Below, one piece after another: positions 9,901-19,700 of a DNA stretch of 64,000 nt. This DNA is from Sipunculus nudus. Its lineage: Eukaryota > Annelida > Sipuncula > Golfingiida > Sipunculidae. Every line of letters starts with the position of its first letter. The stretch's first letter is position 1. Under the pieces are notes generated by a model, which was not told the origin of the DNA, made no database searches, and saw only the letters and a list, made by a program, of their open reading frames with translations. Both the position numbers and the translations under genes were made by a program. The stretch is from NCBI GenBank assembly GCA_026874595.1, contig CM049307.1, forward strand, positions 6,843,579-6,907,578, written 5' to 3'.

Positions 9901-10459
9901 TGTTAGTGACTTCTGTCAAGCCACTGCAATTCTTCTTTGCTGTATCTTTGCAAAATGTTTGCTCCTTTGACCAAGGCCCTATGAGCTCAATCGTATTATC
10001 CGGATCTGCAAAATGGGTACCTGTCTTTGGCCAACACAAAAAACCGGCCTTCTCTCTATGACATCCCTTCTTTTGTGTAGCACCCGTAGTTCGGCGGAAA
10101 ACGGAGCATGTCTCGGTTTTTGTGTCCTTGATTGCACTGCGGAAATGTGCACTGTTCACGGTGGGAGCCAGTTCCATCATCCACGCTACCTGCGATGCCT
10201 TTGTACGTGGGAGTTCTAAACCGGCACACTGACAGCAACGTCGTGCTTGCTGGTACGTGTATGTCTCTTTCCTGCCGTCGCATTGGACAAACTTGTTCTT
10301 CCCAGTAGCCCTACATGAAGTAAAAGGGCCGGCCATTTCACTTGCCGTCGGCGCTCCCAACCAACGCCACGAGGGTGCGGCCTTGCGGGTGGACAGTATC
10401 TGGCGCGCGATCAATGTCAGAAGCGGCAGGTATAACACTTTTCCGTAAAAAATGCCCAT
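6965..10459 (-). CDS. Multiple-EGF (MEGF/SCARF-like) surface or secreted protein
   Basis: This is a 1164-residue, Cys-rich protein. It starts with a short hydrophobic leader (residues 1-22, signal-like). Two Cys-rich modules follow, each ending in CCQCAG, and then a segment resembling the C-terminal half of a C-type lectin fold (around residues 215-285). After that come some 18 EGF-like units with the CxxGxxGxxC spacing of MEGF10/SCARF proteins. The last units (coding 7200-7930) are nearly identical 45-residue repeats. Many N-x-S/T sites are present. The C-terminus has only a short hydrophobic stretch, so it may be secreted or GPI-anchored. Proteins of this class bind ligands or act as phagocytic receptors in animals, and they are very numerous in molluscs. 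Capture from a host and a role as decoy or adhesion protein are inference. Confidence 0.8.
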   Translation of the reverse strand: MGIFYGKVLYLPLLTLIARQILSTRKAAPSWRWLGAPTASEMAGPFTSCRATGKNKFVQCDGRKETYTYQQARRCCQCAGLELPRTKASQVAWMMELAPTVNSAHFRSAIKDTKTETCSVFRRTTGATQKKGCHREKAGFLCWPKTGTHFADPDNTIELIGPWSKEQTFCKDTAKKNCSGLTEVTNKEAKSCCQCAGGRLPVISDQGYDFKSDSVSKLLRQVNISETWTMFSENNQVIKTPECHLFHFDGDTKVGNYKHKDQKGNVDCEKKHRYICVRPVCSVGYWGRECKQNCSTGCYRRVCMGYTGTCSQGCKAGLRGRLCNTTCNSGRWGKNCARKCSSGCMRERGTKPVCYPSNGTCSCNAGYAGQRCNKLCSNGTFGLGCNLKCSAGCLREPDDKTKNGTVIKGTAVCRSTDGVCDCRPGFKGRKCANACRSGQWGLHCAFNCSQGCSHRKCNAVNGGCSCLPGFKGARCNVTCPPGTLDDICTRTCSNNCVPVKGIRLCDKQNGSCSCCPGYYGKGCSTECPNNKYGINCAKTCPENCMHAPANHIWKIRTNVQNSVSRYTWRVCAKETGACSCKAGYKGPTCSEICSQQEWGENCHNTCPVNCNGTALDSNVRCDRFNGTCLCKDGYTGHKCADVCSTGRWGTKCSRNCSSRCITTGNSHKPTCNHINGTCTCQPGYMGKHCEELCANGTYGPSCSNTCPGRCVRARNMNSVRKTTYPLCDPISGSCLCQAGYKGQYCNETCSADTWGSECAFSCTPECNGSLVDNGIPVRKCNMVNGSCTCQAGYVGERCTQRCDSGLWGESCVSVCGDGCWNRSSCHHENGHCAPCTNGYTGPRCESLCPSGVWGNNCSSTCSLFCAKSKCSPFDGKCYQCKAGKDGDFCDQDCSTGVWRTNCSNTCSPSCANGTCNPFDGKCYQCIAGKEGDFCDADCPTGVWGTNCSNTCPPSCANGTCNPFDGKCYQCIAGKEGDFCDADCSTGVWGTNCSNTCSPSCANGKCNPADGKCYQCIAGKEGAYCNADCPTGHWGNNCSSTCPPSCAKSTCSPFDGKCYRCKAGREGVFCDSDCGEGTYGPNCMMLCPVCPNGVWFKCDPVTGVCQTGGTDLEDTGRWREHFRAFCWKPDKTGRQCRDINTSKPAWRDEHIAVVLLSLRVLFEYV
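7240..7930 (-). repeat. 135-bp tandem repeats inside the EGF gene
   Basis: About five copies of a 135-bp unit (45 codons, one EGF pair) lie head to tail. For example, the phrase gtcccccacacaccggtcg recurs at 7491 and 7626. Copies are almost identical at DNA level in the middle, which points to recent unequal exchange and likely copy-number variation between isolates. Confidence 0.8.
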
Positions 10460-10512
10460 TTCGTATGACTAGTATTTGGTCTCATGTATCATGCACGATA
10501 GTGTCACATATA

Positions 10513-10522
10513 GTCACGTGAC
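10513..10522. promoter_or_regulatory. Palindromic GTCACGTGAC site
   Basis: A perfect 10-bp palindrome containing the CACGTG E-box lies in the gap between the divergent EGF gene and the gene starting at 10561. The same 10-mer occurs upstream of the helicase gene (55659-55668). A related one lies at 12220-12229. It is a likely binding site for a bHLH-type factor, by analogy only. Confidence 0.4.
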
Positions 10523-10560
10523 GAGTGGCTGGTGCCGCTACGGCAAATAAAACAGGGAAC

Positions 10561-11412
10561 ATGTACGTAAGGTATCATTGTATACCTAGCGCCACAGGTG
10601 TCGGTATATATATCATAAATGTAAGTGCATATGATGTACATGAAGTGATAAACCGTGCGCACATGGGGAGTCGCGAGCCGTTACCGTGTTACAAATGTCG
10701 CACGGAGGGGCACACGCCCGGATCGGATTGCTTAGATACCGGGTTGCGGTTGGAAGATATACACACACTGCCGACATTGGACGCGACCGAACCTGACCCG
10801 AGTGATGGCATATACTGCACGTTCACTCTGTACCCAGAGGAAATACCTCCTTATGTATGGATGCGGTACGTGCGGGATAGATATAATGCAGCTGCGTTTA
10901 CAGGAGAGGTCGTTGCCAAAACACGGCCAGATATACATACAGTAGAAGGCATTCACGCATGGATCGAAAAACAACGGTCTATTGCTAAGAACATCAAAGC
11001 AGGCACGACGGTTCCAGTTCTTTTATCTAAACCTACATGTGCATACACTTCAGAATGTAGATACGTGTACTACACGAAACAAACGTTGAGGGATATTTCA
11101 GGTGACCTATTGGATGGATTGGATCTTAAAAGCAACGGGCTGTTAAATACACTCTACGAGATGGACATCATGTCTGATCAGGAACTCTCTTATATCGCCG
11201 CAGGGGTGTCCTCCTGCTTTATCGGTATCCGTTTTTTCGATTGGCTGCACCAGCGTCCGCATATGTGGTCTGATGTGTGGTATGCCTTGTATGTATCGGG
11301 TGAATATGAGAGAGCCGATATGCTCATGACTGCCGTACAGAATCAGGCAAAGCAATATTATGTCGTGACCATTCCATCATTTGAGGAATACAGGTTCGAC
11401 CTTAATGACTAA
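10561..11412 (+). CDS. Unassigned protein with zinc-knuckle-like motif
   Basis: The protein has 283 residues from the first ATG at 10561; the frame is open upstream but has no ATG. Near the N-terminus (residues 43-57) a C-x2-C-x4-H-x5-C motif is seen (CYKCRTEGHTPGSDC). It is one residue longer than the classic CCHC zinc knuckle that binds single-stranded nucleic acid. The rest is Tyr-rich, without membrane segments or recognisable catalytic motifs. A CACGTG palindrome lies 40-50 bases upstream. The promoter is shared with, and divergent from, the EGF gene. Function is unknown, and nucleic-acid binding is only a suggestion from the motif. Confidence 0.6.
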   Translation: MYVRYHCIPSATGVGIYIINVSAYDVHEVINRAHMGSREPLPCYKCRTEGHTPGSDCLDTGLRLEDIHTLPTLDATEPDPSDGIYCTFTLYPEEIPPYVWMRYVRDRYNAAAFTGEVVAKTRPDIHTVEGIHAWIEKQRSIAKNIKAGTTVPVLLSKPTCAYTSECRYVYYTKQTLRDISGDLLDGLDLKSNGLLNTLYEMDIMSDQELSYIAAGVSSCFIGIRFFDWLHQRPHMWSDVWYALYVSGEYERADMLMTAVQNQAKQYYVVTIPSFEEYRFDLND

Positions 11413-11669
11413 TCTGACGAGGACAGATTCCTTGTGAGGAAAATAAATACGACATCTCTGCACTAGTGTACACACCGACGTCTGCTCCCGGCATATGGTG
11501 TCCATTTATCGTCCTGTACAGTGCAGTCCCATCGTGTATATCTCTAGCCTCGAATGTTAAAGTATTTGTGAAACGCAGACCATGGTTAAAGTCACCAGCA
11601 AACATTTCACGTCTCGTGCATAAGCGCAATTCCATTGGTTTGCACGATAGAGGACGATTTCAGATTGCA

Positions 11670-12101
11670 ATGGGTACCCGCCCGTACATGGCGTTGACCT
11701 ATCTGACCGTGGTTTCTTTGATGTTGTTTGTGCTACCCGGAGTCAAGTTAAGGGGTACGTTTCCGTTTGCCTTAGCCAAACACCTTCTCACTGACCGCCA
11801 TAAAGTAGATCCCGTGCAGGATTGTAAACGTATAGGGGAAAATTGCACGGCGTCGGACATGTGCTGTGGAGCCCCTCGAGTCTTGTGCGTTTGGAAGGTC
11901 AGGGAGGTGGACCAAACACCGGTTAGAGGTTATCCTGTGTGCAAACTGTGGTATTGGGGGACAAAACCCGCTCCTGTGATGTGGGCGGAACACACCGGTA
12001 CTGTTGGTGTCAACACAAACAGGAATCATGTACGAACAAACGAGAACGACAAGACCTCCAGTAACCAAGAAGATGATGAAATTTCGGGAGATGGAGGGTA
12101 A
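11670..12101 (+). CDS. Secreted cystine-knot (knottin-like) miniprotein
   Basis: The ATG at 11670 gives 143 residues; the frame is open further upstream, but only this start places a hydrophobic signal peptide (residues 6-24) at the N-terminus. After it, six cysteines at residues 52, 59, 65, 66, 73 and 91 follow the inhibitor-cystine-knot order C-x6-C-x5-CC-x6-C-x17-C. This is the layout of many small secreted animal peptides and of the conotoxin-like proteins of baculoviruses. The tail after the knot is hydrophilic, rich in Asn, Asp and Glu. What it does is unknown: channel, protease or receptor binding are all possible for this fold. Toxicity should not be assumed. It sits among accessory genes, so host capture is plausible. 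Confidence 0.6.
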   Translation: MGTRPYMALTYLTVVSLMLFVLPGVKLRGTFPFALAKHLLTDRHKVDPVQDCKRIGENCTASDMCCGAPRVLCVWKVREVDQTPVRGYPVCKLWYWGTKPAPVMWAEHTGTVGVNTNRNHVRTNENDKTSSNQEDDEISGDGG

Positions 12102-12219
12102 AGCTTACATGGAACTGTTGGCCGTGGCCAATACATTCGTTTAATCAACCATTTTCCGTACATATACGCAGCGTAATATGCCATGAACCTATTTGCATAT
12201 ACCGAAAGTGGTAATGGTG

Positions 12220-12253
12220 ATCACGTGATGGCTACGAGTCATATATATTACAC
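12220..12253 (+). promoter_or_regulatory. CACGTG palindrome and TATA box before 12341 gene
   Basis: ATCACGTGAT at 12220-12229 is followed by a TATATAT tract near 12240-12248, about 95 bases before the next start codon. This is the same pairing of E-box palindrome and TATA element seen before other genes in this window. Confidence 0.45.
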
Positions 12254-12340
12254 TCGTCACACGGGGTAAACCGCGTGCGTCATTTGGTATATGCGGGGGC
12301 AGTGAACTGACAGTGATCACCGCGTGGCCTCTTTACCGGC

Positions 12341-13744
12341 ATGGAGAAACGTGTCCACCATGAGAGGTATCGTCTCCACAAGCAAGAACTGGTGTCAGAA
12401 CTCACAAAGTTGTACACAGTGCAGAGATGTCGCGAGTTTGCTGCATGGAAATCTGCAGCGGCTAAAAACCCTTTACTTCGGAGAGCAGTTTCATCCTGGA
12501 CCGCACATACGGGACATGTGTCACCCAAGGTGTTCCAGACGTTCGAATCGTACAACAAGGGCGTGATAGCCCCAGTCCTGGCAAACCTCGACCGCTGCCA
12601 CGCCCGTTCGACAACGGCTGGTGAACGGTTCCACACGCGACTACAAAATCGTCTCTATAAAGTTACCAATTTGAAAGACGTGGTAGAAATCGCATTCGGA
12701 AATGCCCTATTTTGGCAAGCATCGAGTTCCGTGCAGGCCGCACACGCCGAATCAAACGCCAGGGGGTTTATACTAAGGGCGCTGACCATGTTGGAATGTT
12801 ATCCGTTTAAAAAAGGCGAAGACATACCTACGCCTGTTTTATTACAATGGGCCAAAGATGTTAAAGTTACCGTTGTATGTGAAACACCCGTCGGACCGCA
12901 CATCCCAATATCAAACGTCGGTACTGCCTCAACAGAAAGCAACAGACCTTTGCCGACATGCAACTCTGTGAGGTGGCCACCACGTCGGAAAGTAAAACGG
13001 ATGGATGCGAAGAAGCGCCTACAGCTGAAAGGGACGAGACGGCCGGATGTGGTACTGCTGGCCGCACACCCCAAAGGCCGTTGCGCATGGGTGTGTGTGG
13101 TCGAAGTGAAAAGTATCGGCTTCAACGCAAGTGTCCATAAACAGGATCTCATCCGCTCGCAATATCAACAAGTCGCCAGGACGTTCAAGTACTCCAGTAT
13201 AGTGTCGCCTGTCTTTTCAAAAGAACGAATTACGTTCGCGTGTCAATCGGCGTTTTACCAGGTTTGCGACACTACCTGGCGCCTGCGCGAGTTCTTGCAT
13301 CGATCATCAGCAGCGCACTGGAGAAAGGGTGCACAGCAACAGCACCGCATACACGCACTTCGCGTTCGTTTCAGTTCATACGTGTGGGTTGGAAAGACGT
13401 GCTGTCGCGTGAGACGTTTCACTGTTAAGGAAAAAGCAGATGCCACAAACGATAAAAGGGACAGCACATCCGAGCGAACATTTCAACCTCAAACAGGCTG
13501 TGGAGACGGGGGCCAATTTTCGAACGTGGCCTTTTCAGAAATGGTGTTCTGCTCTCAAGAATGCGGATATGTTCTTCCTATTGGTGAAGGACGAAGCAAG
13601 TGTGAAGGCGGCGCCCCCGCAGGGCCCATATGTACGTTCCGCGCACCAACTGACCTGTCTGTGCTCGAACACGCCGACCGCTACACAAAAGCGATGTATG
13701 AACTGGTGACAACCGTCTGCCCGATTGAGAAGTACACACAGTAG
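12341..13744 (+). CDS. Possible PD-(D/E)XK nuclease-fold protein
   Basis: The protein has 467 residues from ATG 12341. The N-terminal 100 residues are basic and helical in character. In the middle, RRPDVVLLA (Asp236) is followed 19 residues later by VCVVEVKS (Glu255, Lys257), each within a hydrophobic strand-like run. This D-x(18)-E-x-K pattern is the signature of the PD-(D/E)XK nuclease fold. It also occurs in the herpesvirus alkaline exonuclease (UL12/UL98 family, usually 470-630 residues). A QYQQVARTFKYSS segment follows. The C-terminal third is Cys-rich. Length and motif would allow an alkaline nuclease homologue, but the family's other motifs are not recognisable by eye, so it remains a candidate. 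Confidence 0.45.
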   Translation: MEKRVHHERYRLHKQELVSELTKLYTVQRCREFAAWKSAAAKNPLLRRAVSSWTAHTGHVSPKVFQTFESYNKGVIAPVLANLDRCHARSTTAGERFHTRLQNRLYKVTNLKDVVEIAFGNALFWQASSSVQAAHAESNARGFILRALTMLECYPFKKGEDIPTPVLLQWAKDVKVTVVCETPVGPHIPISNVGTASTESNRPLPTCNSVRWPPRRKVKRMDAKKRLQLKGTRRPDVVLLAAHPKGRCAWVCVVEVKSIGFNASVHKQDLIRSQYQQVARTFKYSSIVSPVFSKERITFACQSAFYQVCDTTWRLREFLHRSSAAHWRKGAQQQHRIHALRVRFSSYVWVGKTCCRVRRFTVKEKADATNDKRDSTSERTFQPQTGCGDGGQFSNVAFSEMVFCSQECGYVLPIGEGRSKCEGGAPAGPICTFRAPTDLSVLEHADRYTKAMYELVTTVCPIEKYTQ

Positions 13745-13919
13745 CGTAGAGTGCTAATAATATTCAACTGCACGGGTACCTCAAAGATCAGGATGCATAT
13801 GGGGCAGCAGGTTAGACTGATAGAGCATGTAGGCGCCCGCTTGTCTCGCATGGTCAATGGCATGCGGTGGCTTTATTGGCTTAGAGTTGGAGGTTCCTGA
13901 CACACATATCACTTTATGA

Positions 13920-16538
13920 ATGCGGTCTTCTCATGCCATGGCTCAATGGCGCGGAGATCCACATGATACTACTAGCGGACGAAGAAGAAGTGATCATTTG
14001 TTCGAAAATGGCACACTGGAGTCGGACAAAGAGTTCCACCGCAGGCTTGAAATACTGGACAGCGGGACGTGTTCTGGTGCTAACATTTCTGCGTGGACAC
14101 CTGACAACGCCGTCATGTCACAGTCTACCGCCAATAACCGTTTGCCTCCCTTGTACCATGTTTTACTGGTTCATTCCGCTCGTACCAGGGAGAGTCTGAG
14201 GACTGCAAGACTCAAAATGCGCACCATGAGGGACGGGTACCTACCGCTTTTACGGCTGAAAGCGAAACGGCTGCACGATGAAGCTGTGACAGACGTCCAC
14301 GACCGATACCGGACAGAGTTGTTGGACCTCATACGGTTAATGGAACCGGGGACCCAGGACGCGCTGTGCATCGCCGGGGAAAGGGTTAAGGGGTTAGCCG
14401 AAGACTTTTTACGACGGACCACAGGCGACACCGCCCGTGCGGCTGAACTCACGGATGCACTCATGGGACATTTGACAACACTGAACGACGCATTCAGTCG
14501 ACGGCCTCCAGAAATGGTCCATCCAGAGGAAGAGGACCAGCGCAGGTCTCGTAGCCCATTGCGTCAACCAACATCACGACCCTGCCCTGATGAACTGATG
14601 AGTCATGGAAACAAAGCAGACGCTTCTGTTCCCCCGCTCGTGGAGCAGCTGGTACCCATGATGGTAAAAACGGTAGATGGCCAGACACGTACTAAAAGGG
14701 CTTTGCAGACAATGAACATGTCAAAACGCGCGTTGCTTACGTGCCGCCAACGTTTACCTGCATTCCAACATCCGACCGAGCATGCGAAAAGAGTACTCGC
14801 GGCTTCCACGCAACAGTGTGATCGCCCAGCATTGCCCGTGTACGGTCCCGAGACACATTTACTTTTCCATATGATTACGTCAAAGGGGAAAAAAATAAAG
14901 GATTTCACCAGGTCACGTTTGTCCAGTTTGCAAGAGACCTTGCTCCGGCATGAAATGGGACCAACCGACCCGTCCTTGGCTAACGTGAACCTGGTCCCGC
15001 CAGGCCGCCAGGGAAGCAGCGGGGCCTGGAGGGTGCCACAGGACAGTAAGGGTTCTTTCGTTACCGTCGCACCAGCATTCGTGCTCGCTGTCAACAACGC
15101 CGTGGCAGATGTCGGAACGTTGACTCACCAACTGGACTGTGATGCGAACCGGCACTTCTCGGACCTCTACGCCGGCCTTTGGTACCTGTACGCTTGGTAT
15201 GAGATATCGCAAAATAACCGTCAGATACAATATGTGATGTCGCGCAGGTGGGCGGATGTCGTGGCGAGCACGCCAGTGGCTCTCGAGTGTTACTACGACA
15301 TGTTCCTGACGGGGTTCAAATGCGGAAAGAAGGATTTAGGTTACAGACCACTGTTGCAAACTGGACTGGAATGGGAGGCCCTCCCTCCTTTAGGAGGTTT
15401 TCCAACGGCCGCTTCCGTATCGGGTTCTGTTGCTGCCACGACAGGTAACGATTCATGCTGGGAGGGCATACGAAATGACCTGTCCGAGTCCCAGAGGGAA
15501 GCAAGTGAAAGTCATATGACGCACGCGGACCCCTTGAACCAAAAGGCAGACTGGACACCTTACGTCGTGTGGCCACAGCCATCGTACGGCAGTGCGGAAA
15601 AGCTAATGACGTCCTCATGCCACACGGCAGACATGCTGTACACTATGGTCTTTGGTGCCACGCCCAGGGACGAGGAAGGGAACCCGAGCTACCGGTTAGA
15701 GGACAGGCCCATTCAGGCCGTTCTGACAGACGAGAACGCATCAGATGACTGCAGGGGCGTCTTCTACGCGTTGTACAAGTACAGTAGCGTTCGGCGAGCA
15801 GCAGTGCTAGGGATTAACGTCACGCTGCTGCTGTACGCTATAGGATGGCACCGGACTAAACAAACATGGGAAGCGTTTACTTCATCTATTTTGATGTATT
15901 TGAAAGGTATGGATCGCCGAGTCACCACATCAAGCGCTTTCCCCGGTTTATGGCTTTTGTGTCTGCTGAACGACAGGCAAGACCTGGCGGGTGCAGTCAA
16001 AGCGTACGAGGAAGAATGGGCCAAGCGTAGAGAAACAGAGAGTGCTGCTGAATCACGGGACACACTATACATCCCCGGAATGGAGATGCACGAATGGATG
16101 GACAGGCAATACGACGGGGCACCTTACGCTTTGTTAGTTCTTCGCCAGCTTGTATACAACCTGACAGATATTGATAAACTCTCCGCAGATATATGTTTGG
16201 ACCCTACTGCAACTCTCCGCCTTGATGGTAAAAGACACAATAAAAAGTCACAGAAACTTGCAAAAATACGGTCCTCTGTTCTGTTACTGCGCAACATAGC
16301 ATTTCAGGAGGTTGAAAAAAATATAAACGCTTTGGGAATCTGTACGGCATCAAACATACAAGAGGGCACAGCAGCACACACAAAATGGTACATACTAAAG
16401 AACGCCATATACACCACCATGTACATGTTCAAACCCTTCGCAAACAATCTGTACTCGACCCCCAAAGGTCATGATTACGTATGGCAATTCATAACACAAG
16501 GTTTTACGCATAAGGAAGAACCCAATGTTTTTATGTGA
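13920..16538 (+). CDS. Unassigned 872-residue protein, probably structural or core
   Basis: The protein starts at ATG 13920; a second in-frame ATG at 13938 has the better context (gccATGg) and could be the true start. A polyadenylation signal (AATAAA) lies at 16681. Residues 80-160 are helical and Arg-rich, followed by a charged linker (around 200-225, RRSRSPLRQ). The second half is more ordered and aromatic, with CYYDMFLTGFKCGKKD near residue 460. There is no signal peptide; one hydrophobic stretch (GINVTLLLYAIGW) is short. I do not recognise it. Size and position left of the terminase exon would be compatible with a conserved packaging, portal or late-transcription protein, but nothing decides between them. 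Confidence 0.5.
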   Translation: MRSSHAMAQWRGDPHDTTSGRRRSDHLFENGTLESDKEFHRRLEILDSGTCSGANISAWTPDNAVMSQSTANNRLPPLYHVLLVHSARTRESLRTARLKMRTMRDGYLPLLRLKAKRLHDEAVTDVHDRYRTELLDLIRLMEPGTQDALCIAGERVKGLAEDFLRRTTGDTARAAELTDALMGHLTTLNDAFSRRPPEMVHPEEEDQRRSRSPLRQPTSRPCPDELMSHGNKADASVPPLVEQLVPMMVKTVDGQTRTKRALQTMNMSKRALLTCRQRLPAFQHPTEHAKRVLAASTQQCDRPALPVYGPETHLLFHMITSKGKKIKDFTRSRLSSLQETLLRHEMGPTDPSLANVNLVPPGRQGSSGAWRVPQDSKGSFVTVAPAFVLAVNNAVADVGTLTHQLDCDANRHFSDLYAGLWYLYAWYEISQNNRQIQYVMSRRWADVVASTPVALECYYDMFLTGFKCGKKDLGYRPLLQTGLEWEALPPLGGFPTAASVSGSVAATTGNDSCWEGIRNDLSESQREASESHMTHADPLNQKADWTPYVVWPQPSYGSAEKLMTSSCHTADMLYTMVFGATPRDEEGNPSYRLEDRPIQAVLTDENASDDCRGVFYALYKYSSVRRAAVLGINVTLLLYAIGWHRTKQTWEAFTSSILMYLKGMDRRVTTSSAFPGLWLLCLLNDRQDLAGAVKAYEEEWAKRRETESAAESRDTLYIPGMEMHEWMDRQYDGAPYALLVLRQLVYNLTDIDKLSADICLDPTATLRLDGKRHNKKSQKLAKIRSSVLLLRNIAFQEVEKNINALGICTASNIQEGTAAHTKWYILKNAIYTTMYMFKPFANNLYSTPKGHDYVWQFITQGFTHKEEPNVFM

Positions 16539-16769
16539 ATGTCGTATTCGAGAATGGCATCCATACACACGCATACTTATACACATTTGAATAGATTCAC
16601 AAGAGATATTGCATAATGCTTAAGTATAATATGTCAAACTGATATTTTGGGAACACTGTTGCTTCATATTATATATCAACAATAAAACAGTTGTATGTCC
16701 ATGATCTATTGTTTGTTATACATACATAGATATGTGTGTGTGTTGAAACATTAGTTTATATTTTGCTAT

Positions 16770-19700
16770 TTAAAGTTTGTAAGGTTCGACAGCGGGGGTG
16801 AGTCCTGATGTGGAGGTCCACGCCTGACACGTCATTTCTAATGTGTCCCACGGCACCTGCTGCTGCCTTTCGTTCACGTCCCCGTCAACAGCCCACAAGG
16901 CGTGGCGTTTATGTTGAAGCCATGTGAAATAAGCGTAAACGCCATTTACAGGTGACAAGGACCCAACTGACGGGTCGGCTGTGCAGTCGTACAAAGCGGA
17001 CACGAAATCGCCATTGCGGGACCTGTAAGCTGTGCTTTGCCCGCTGAGAACAGAATCGGTCTTCCGCCCTACCCTGCCAAAACGGTCAGTTGGTCCGTGG
17101 CGTGCTCGTTGTGCGCAAGGGTCGTAATCGGCCGAGCACAACTGCAATGGTTTACACGCTGCAGGCGAAAACCGTTTGCGGAGTGTCCGCGCCAGCTGCG
17201 GCATATGGGGCCCGCTCCCGACGGCCACTGAACCCCACGCATATACCAACGGGCAGTCTTCGGACTGATCGGAATCTCCGTCCGAAGCAGTGCTTTTTTC
17301 TGCGCCGCCCCGCGTGTCTCTCAAGTTGTAGACGCACGAAATCAGACGTGACGCCAGAAAATTTAATGGGCACTCATTGGCGCGTTCCGTGTTTTGCATG
17401 GCCCTCTGCATTGCAACGTCGAGCTCTCCTACGCTTTCAATGACACGCCGATGGGACTCCACAAGTGCGTGCAGGGTGTGTGGGTTGCTGGCTTTCGGGT
17501 ACGTGGCGGAACAGCATTTGTGAAGATTGCACGGCAAAGACGCGGTGACTGACCTGTTTTCATCAACGTCGGCGTCCTCGACCGCCACGCATTCCGGCGT
17601 CTTGCCCGTGTTGCCCCCCACAGGGGTAACGTGAATATTTTTGATACGTAGACGTGTGGTGCACTTAATTGGGACGAGGACAGACAGTGCCACACCTGGA
17701 AACTTCCTTGCTTTCACCGCGCGTGTGTACCTGACCATTTTCCCTGGAATGCGTGACACGTTCGTTGGTCCGTGGTGGTCCACGCAAAAATTAACATTCA
17801 CGACGACAATACCGGGAACGTTCCGGGTCAGGTGGTGCTGCGCAACCGGGTCGGAAATGTGGGCACACACATGCCGTTGGAGTTCCGATAGAAGAAGATT
17901 CTGTATACCTCCCCTGTTGTTGTTGGTCCGTTGGATCATGAGCCCTTGACTACGTTGAGCACTTCTAGAGAATGTTGCACCGGAATGATTTTTTACGGTC
18001 CCTTCAGAACTGTACGTGGTCATCCTGGGGCCGCTGAACGTGACGTACACGCGATTCGTATCAAAAGCCGTGCCTCCCCATGCAAGGTGTACGGCACCTG
18101 CCGTATCACCGCTTCCAAGTACGGCGCCCCCTTGACTGGAACTGCCCCAGACAGAAATATACGGAGACGCCAGGGGGATCTTCCCGTAAACAGGGTGAGG
18201 CATTTTGCAGTCGTCAGAACCCGTGGCACGCCAGACAACCTGGGTGGCATCATCATTAAAAGACAGACACTGCAGCACGTGCACATCCAGCAAACCCGGA
18301 TCGGGTCGCTGGTCTGTGTCTGGAACGCTTGACGCCTGGCGCGCCGACCGATAGACATCACTCAGTGCTTCGTCTGAATTGAAGGGAGCGGGTACAGGAT
18401 GGACATTAGGGTTCCGTATAAGATCGTTCAGCGTTTCCAAAATCCCTACGAAGCGCGCAGAAGCTGCAGTGCCCTCTTGCGCGGTCTGTGGATGAGCGTT
18501 CTGCCAGTTGTTGGTTTTCCACGGCATAACGTCTCGCCATTCCCTGTGTAGAGACACGGTCGCGGGGACATAGTGAGCCTTCCACCAGGCTGTGGCCGGA
18601 CACGAGACGTGACTCTCCGACACGTCTGTCGCATCTCGTGCATGGCCACACCGTCTCGGAGAAACCGCGCAACCGACTGCAAGATGTAACAGTAACCGTT
18701 TGATCTGAACAGACCTGCACCCGAATCCAAGAAGACAACTCGTCGGGTGTCTCTGACCGCTCCCTGACCCATTGTCCAGGCCGACCTTTTCATGATCTGC
18801 CTGCCATTCCAAAATGTCCCAGCATTCAGGGCAAGGTGTTTCAGCCGGCCCCTCTGCTTCAGTCCTTTTGTGACAGAAGTGGTCCGTTTCTGGCGCACCT
18901 GACGGAAACCAAACCCAGAACATGTCGCTGTTTTTGTTCCATTTCTTTTTAGAAGGTCCAGTCTTCTCATCTTTCACACAGCTGCGCGGCGAAGTTGATT
19001 GGAAACCACCTCGGGTGAGCACGTCGGGAATTAAACTAGACCTGTGGTGCCAAGGCACACTGAAACTGCGGGCCCGAGGATCGTGGGAACTAGGCGGTTT
19101 GAAACGCAAGAGGCCCTGGGACGTACGGTATGCTTTCAGGAAGAGGTCGTGCCTGTAAGCCTTTATGCCCGGCACGCCTACGAAACCGTCCACCTCCGTG
19201 AACGGGATGCAAACCTCGTTGGCCTGTCGATTGACTTGGCTCACGAGGTTTCTGCACGTGTTCAACAGGTGGTGCACAGCATGACATATGTTCCACACAC
19301 CTTCACCACGTTTGATAAAAGTTACTCTTTCGTTTGCGGCCTGCGCCAGCGCATCTGCGATCTGTTCAGTACGCAAGATGGCATTGTACTCCCCGAACAT
19401 GCCTGTGTCTACAGCGTATTGCATCCAGGCGACGTTTGCAGCCTCCCACCACCCCGCTGCTGCGGTACGGCGCAGAGTCTGAACGGGAATCGGCAGCGCC
19501 TTTTCTGCCAGGGCGTTCTGTATGAATACAGGGTACTTATGACTGCATATACCTATGGCACGTTCAGGGGACAAAAGTCTGCACAGGAGATACAAGAGCG
19601 CTGAATCGGGCACGCGACTCAGAGACGGTAAGCATGCTTCCATTAGCATGCGGTCGAACAACGTGTGGAAGTGTTCAGCTGGACGCGTGGACGGGTTGCT

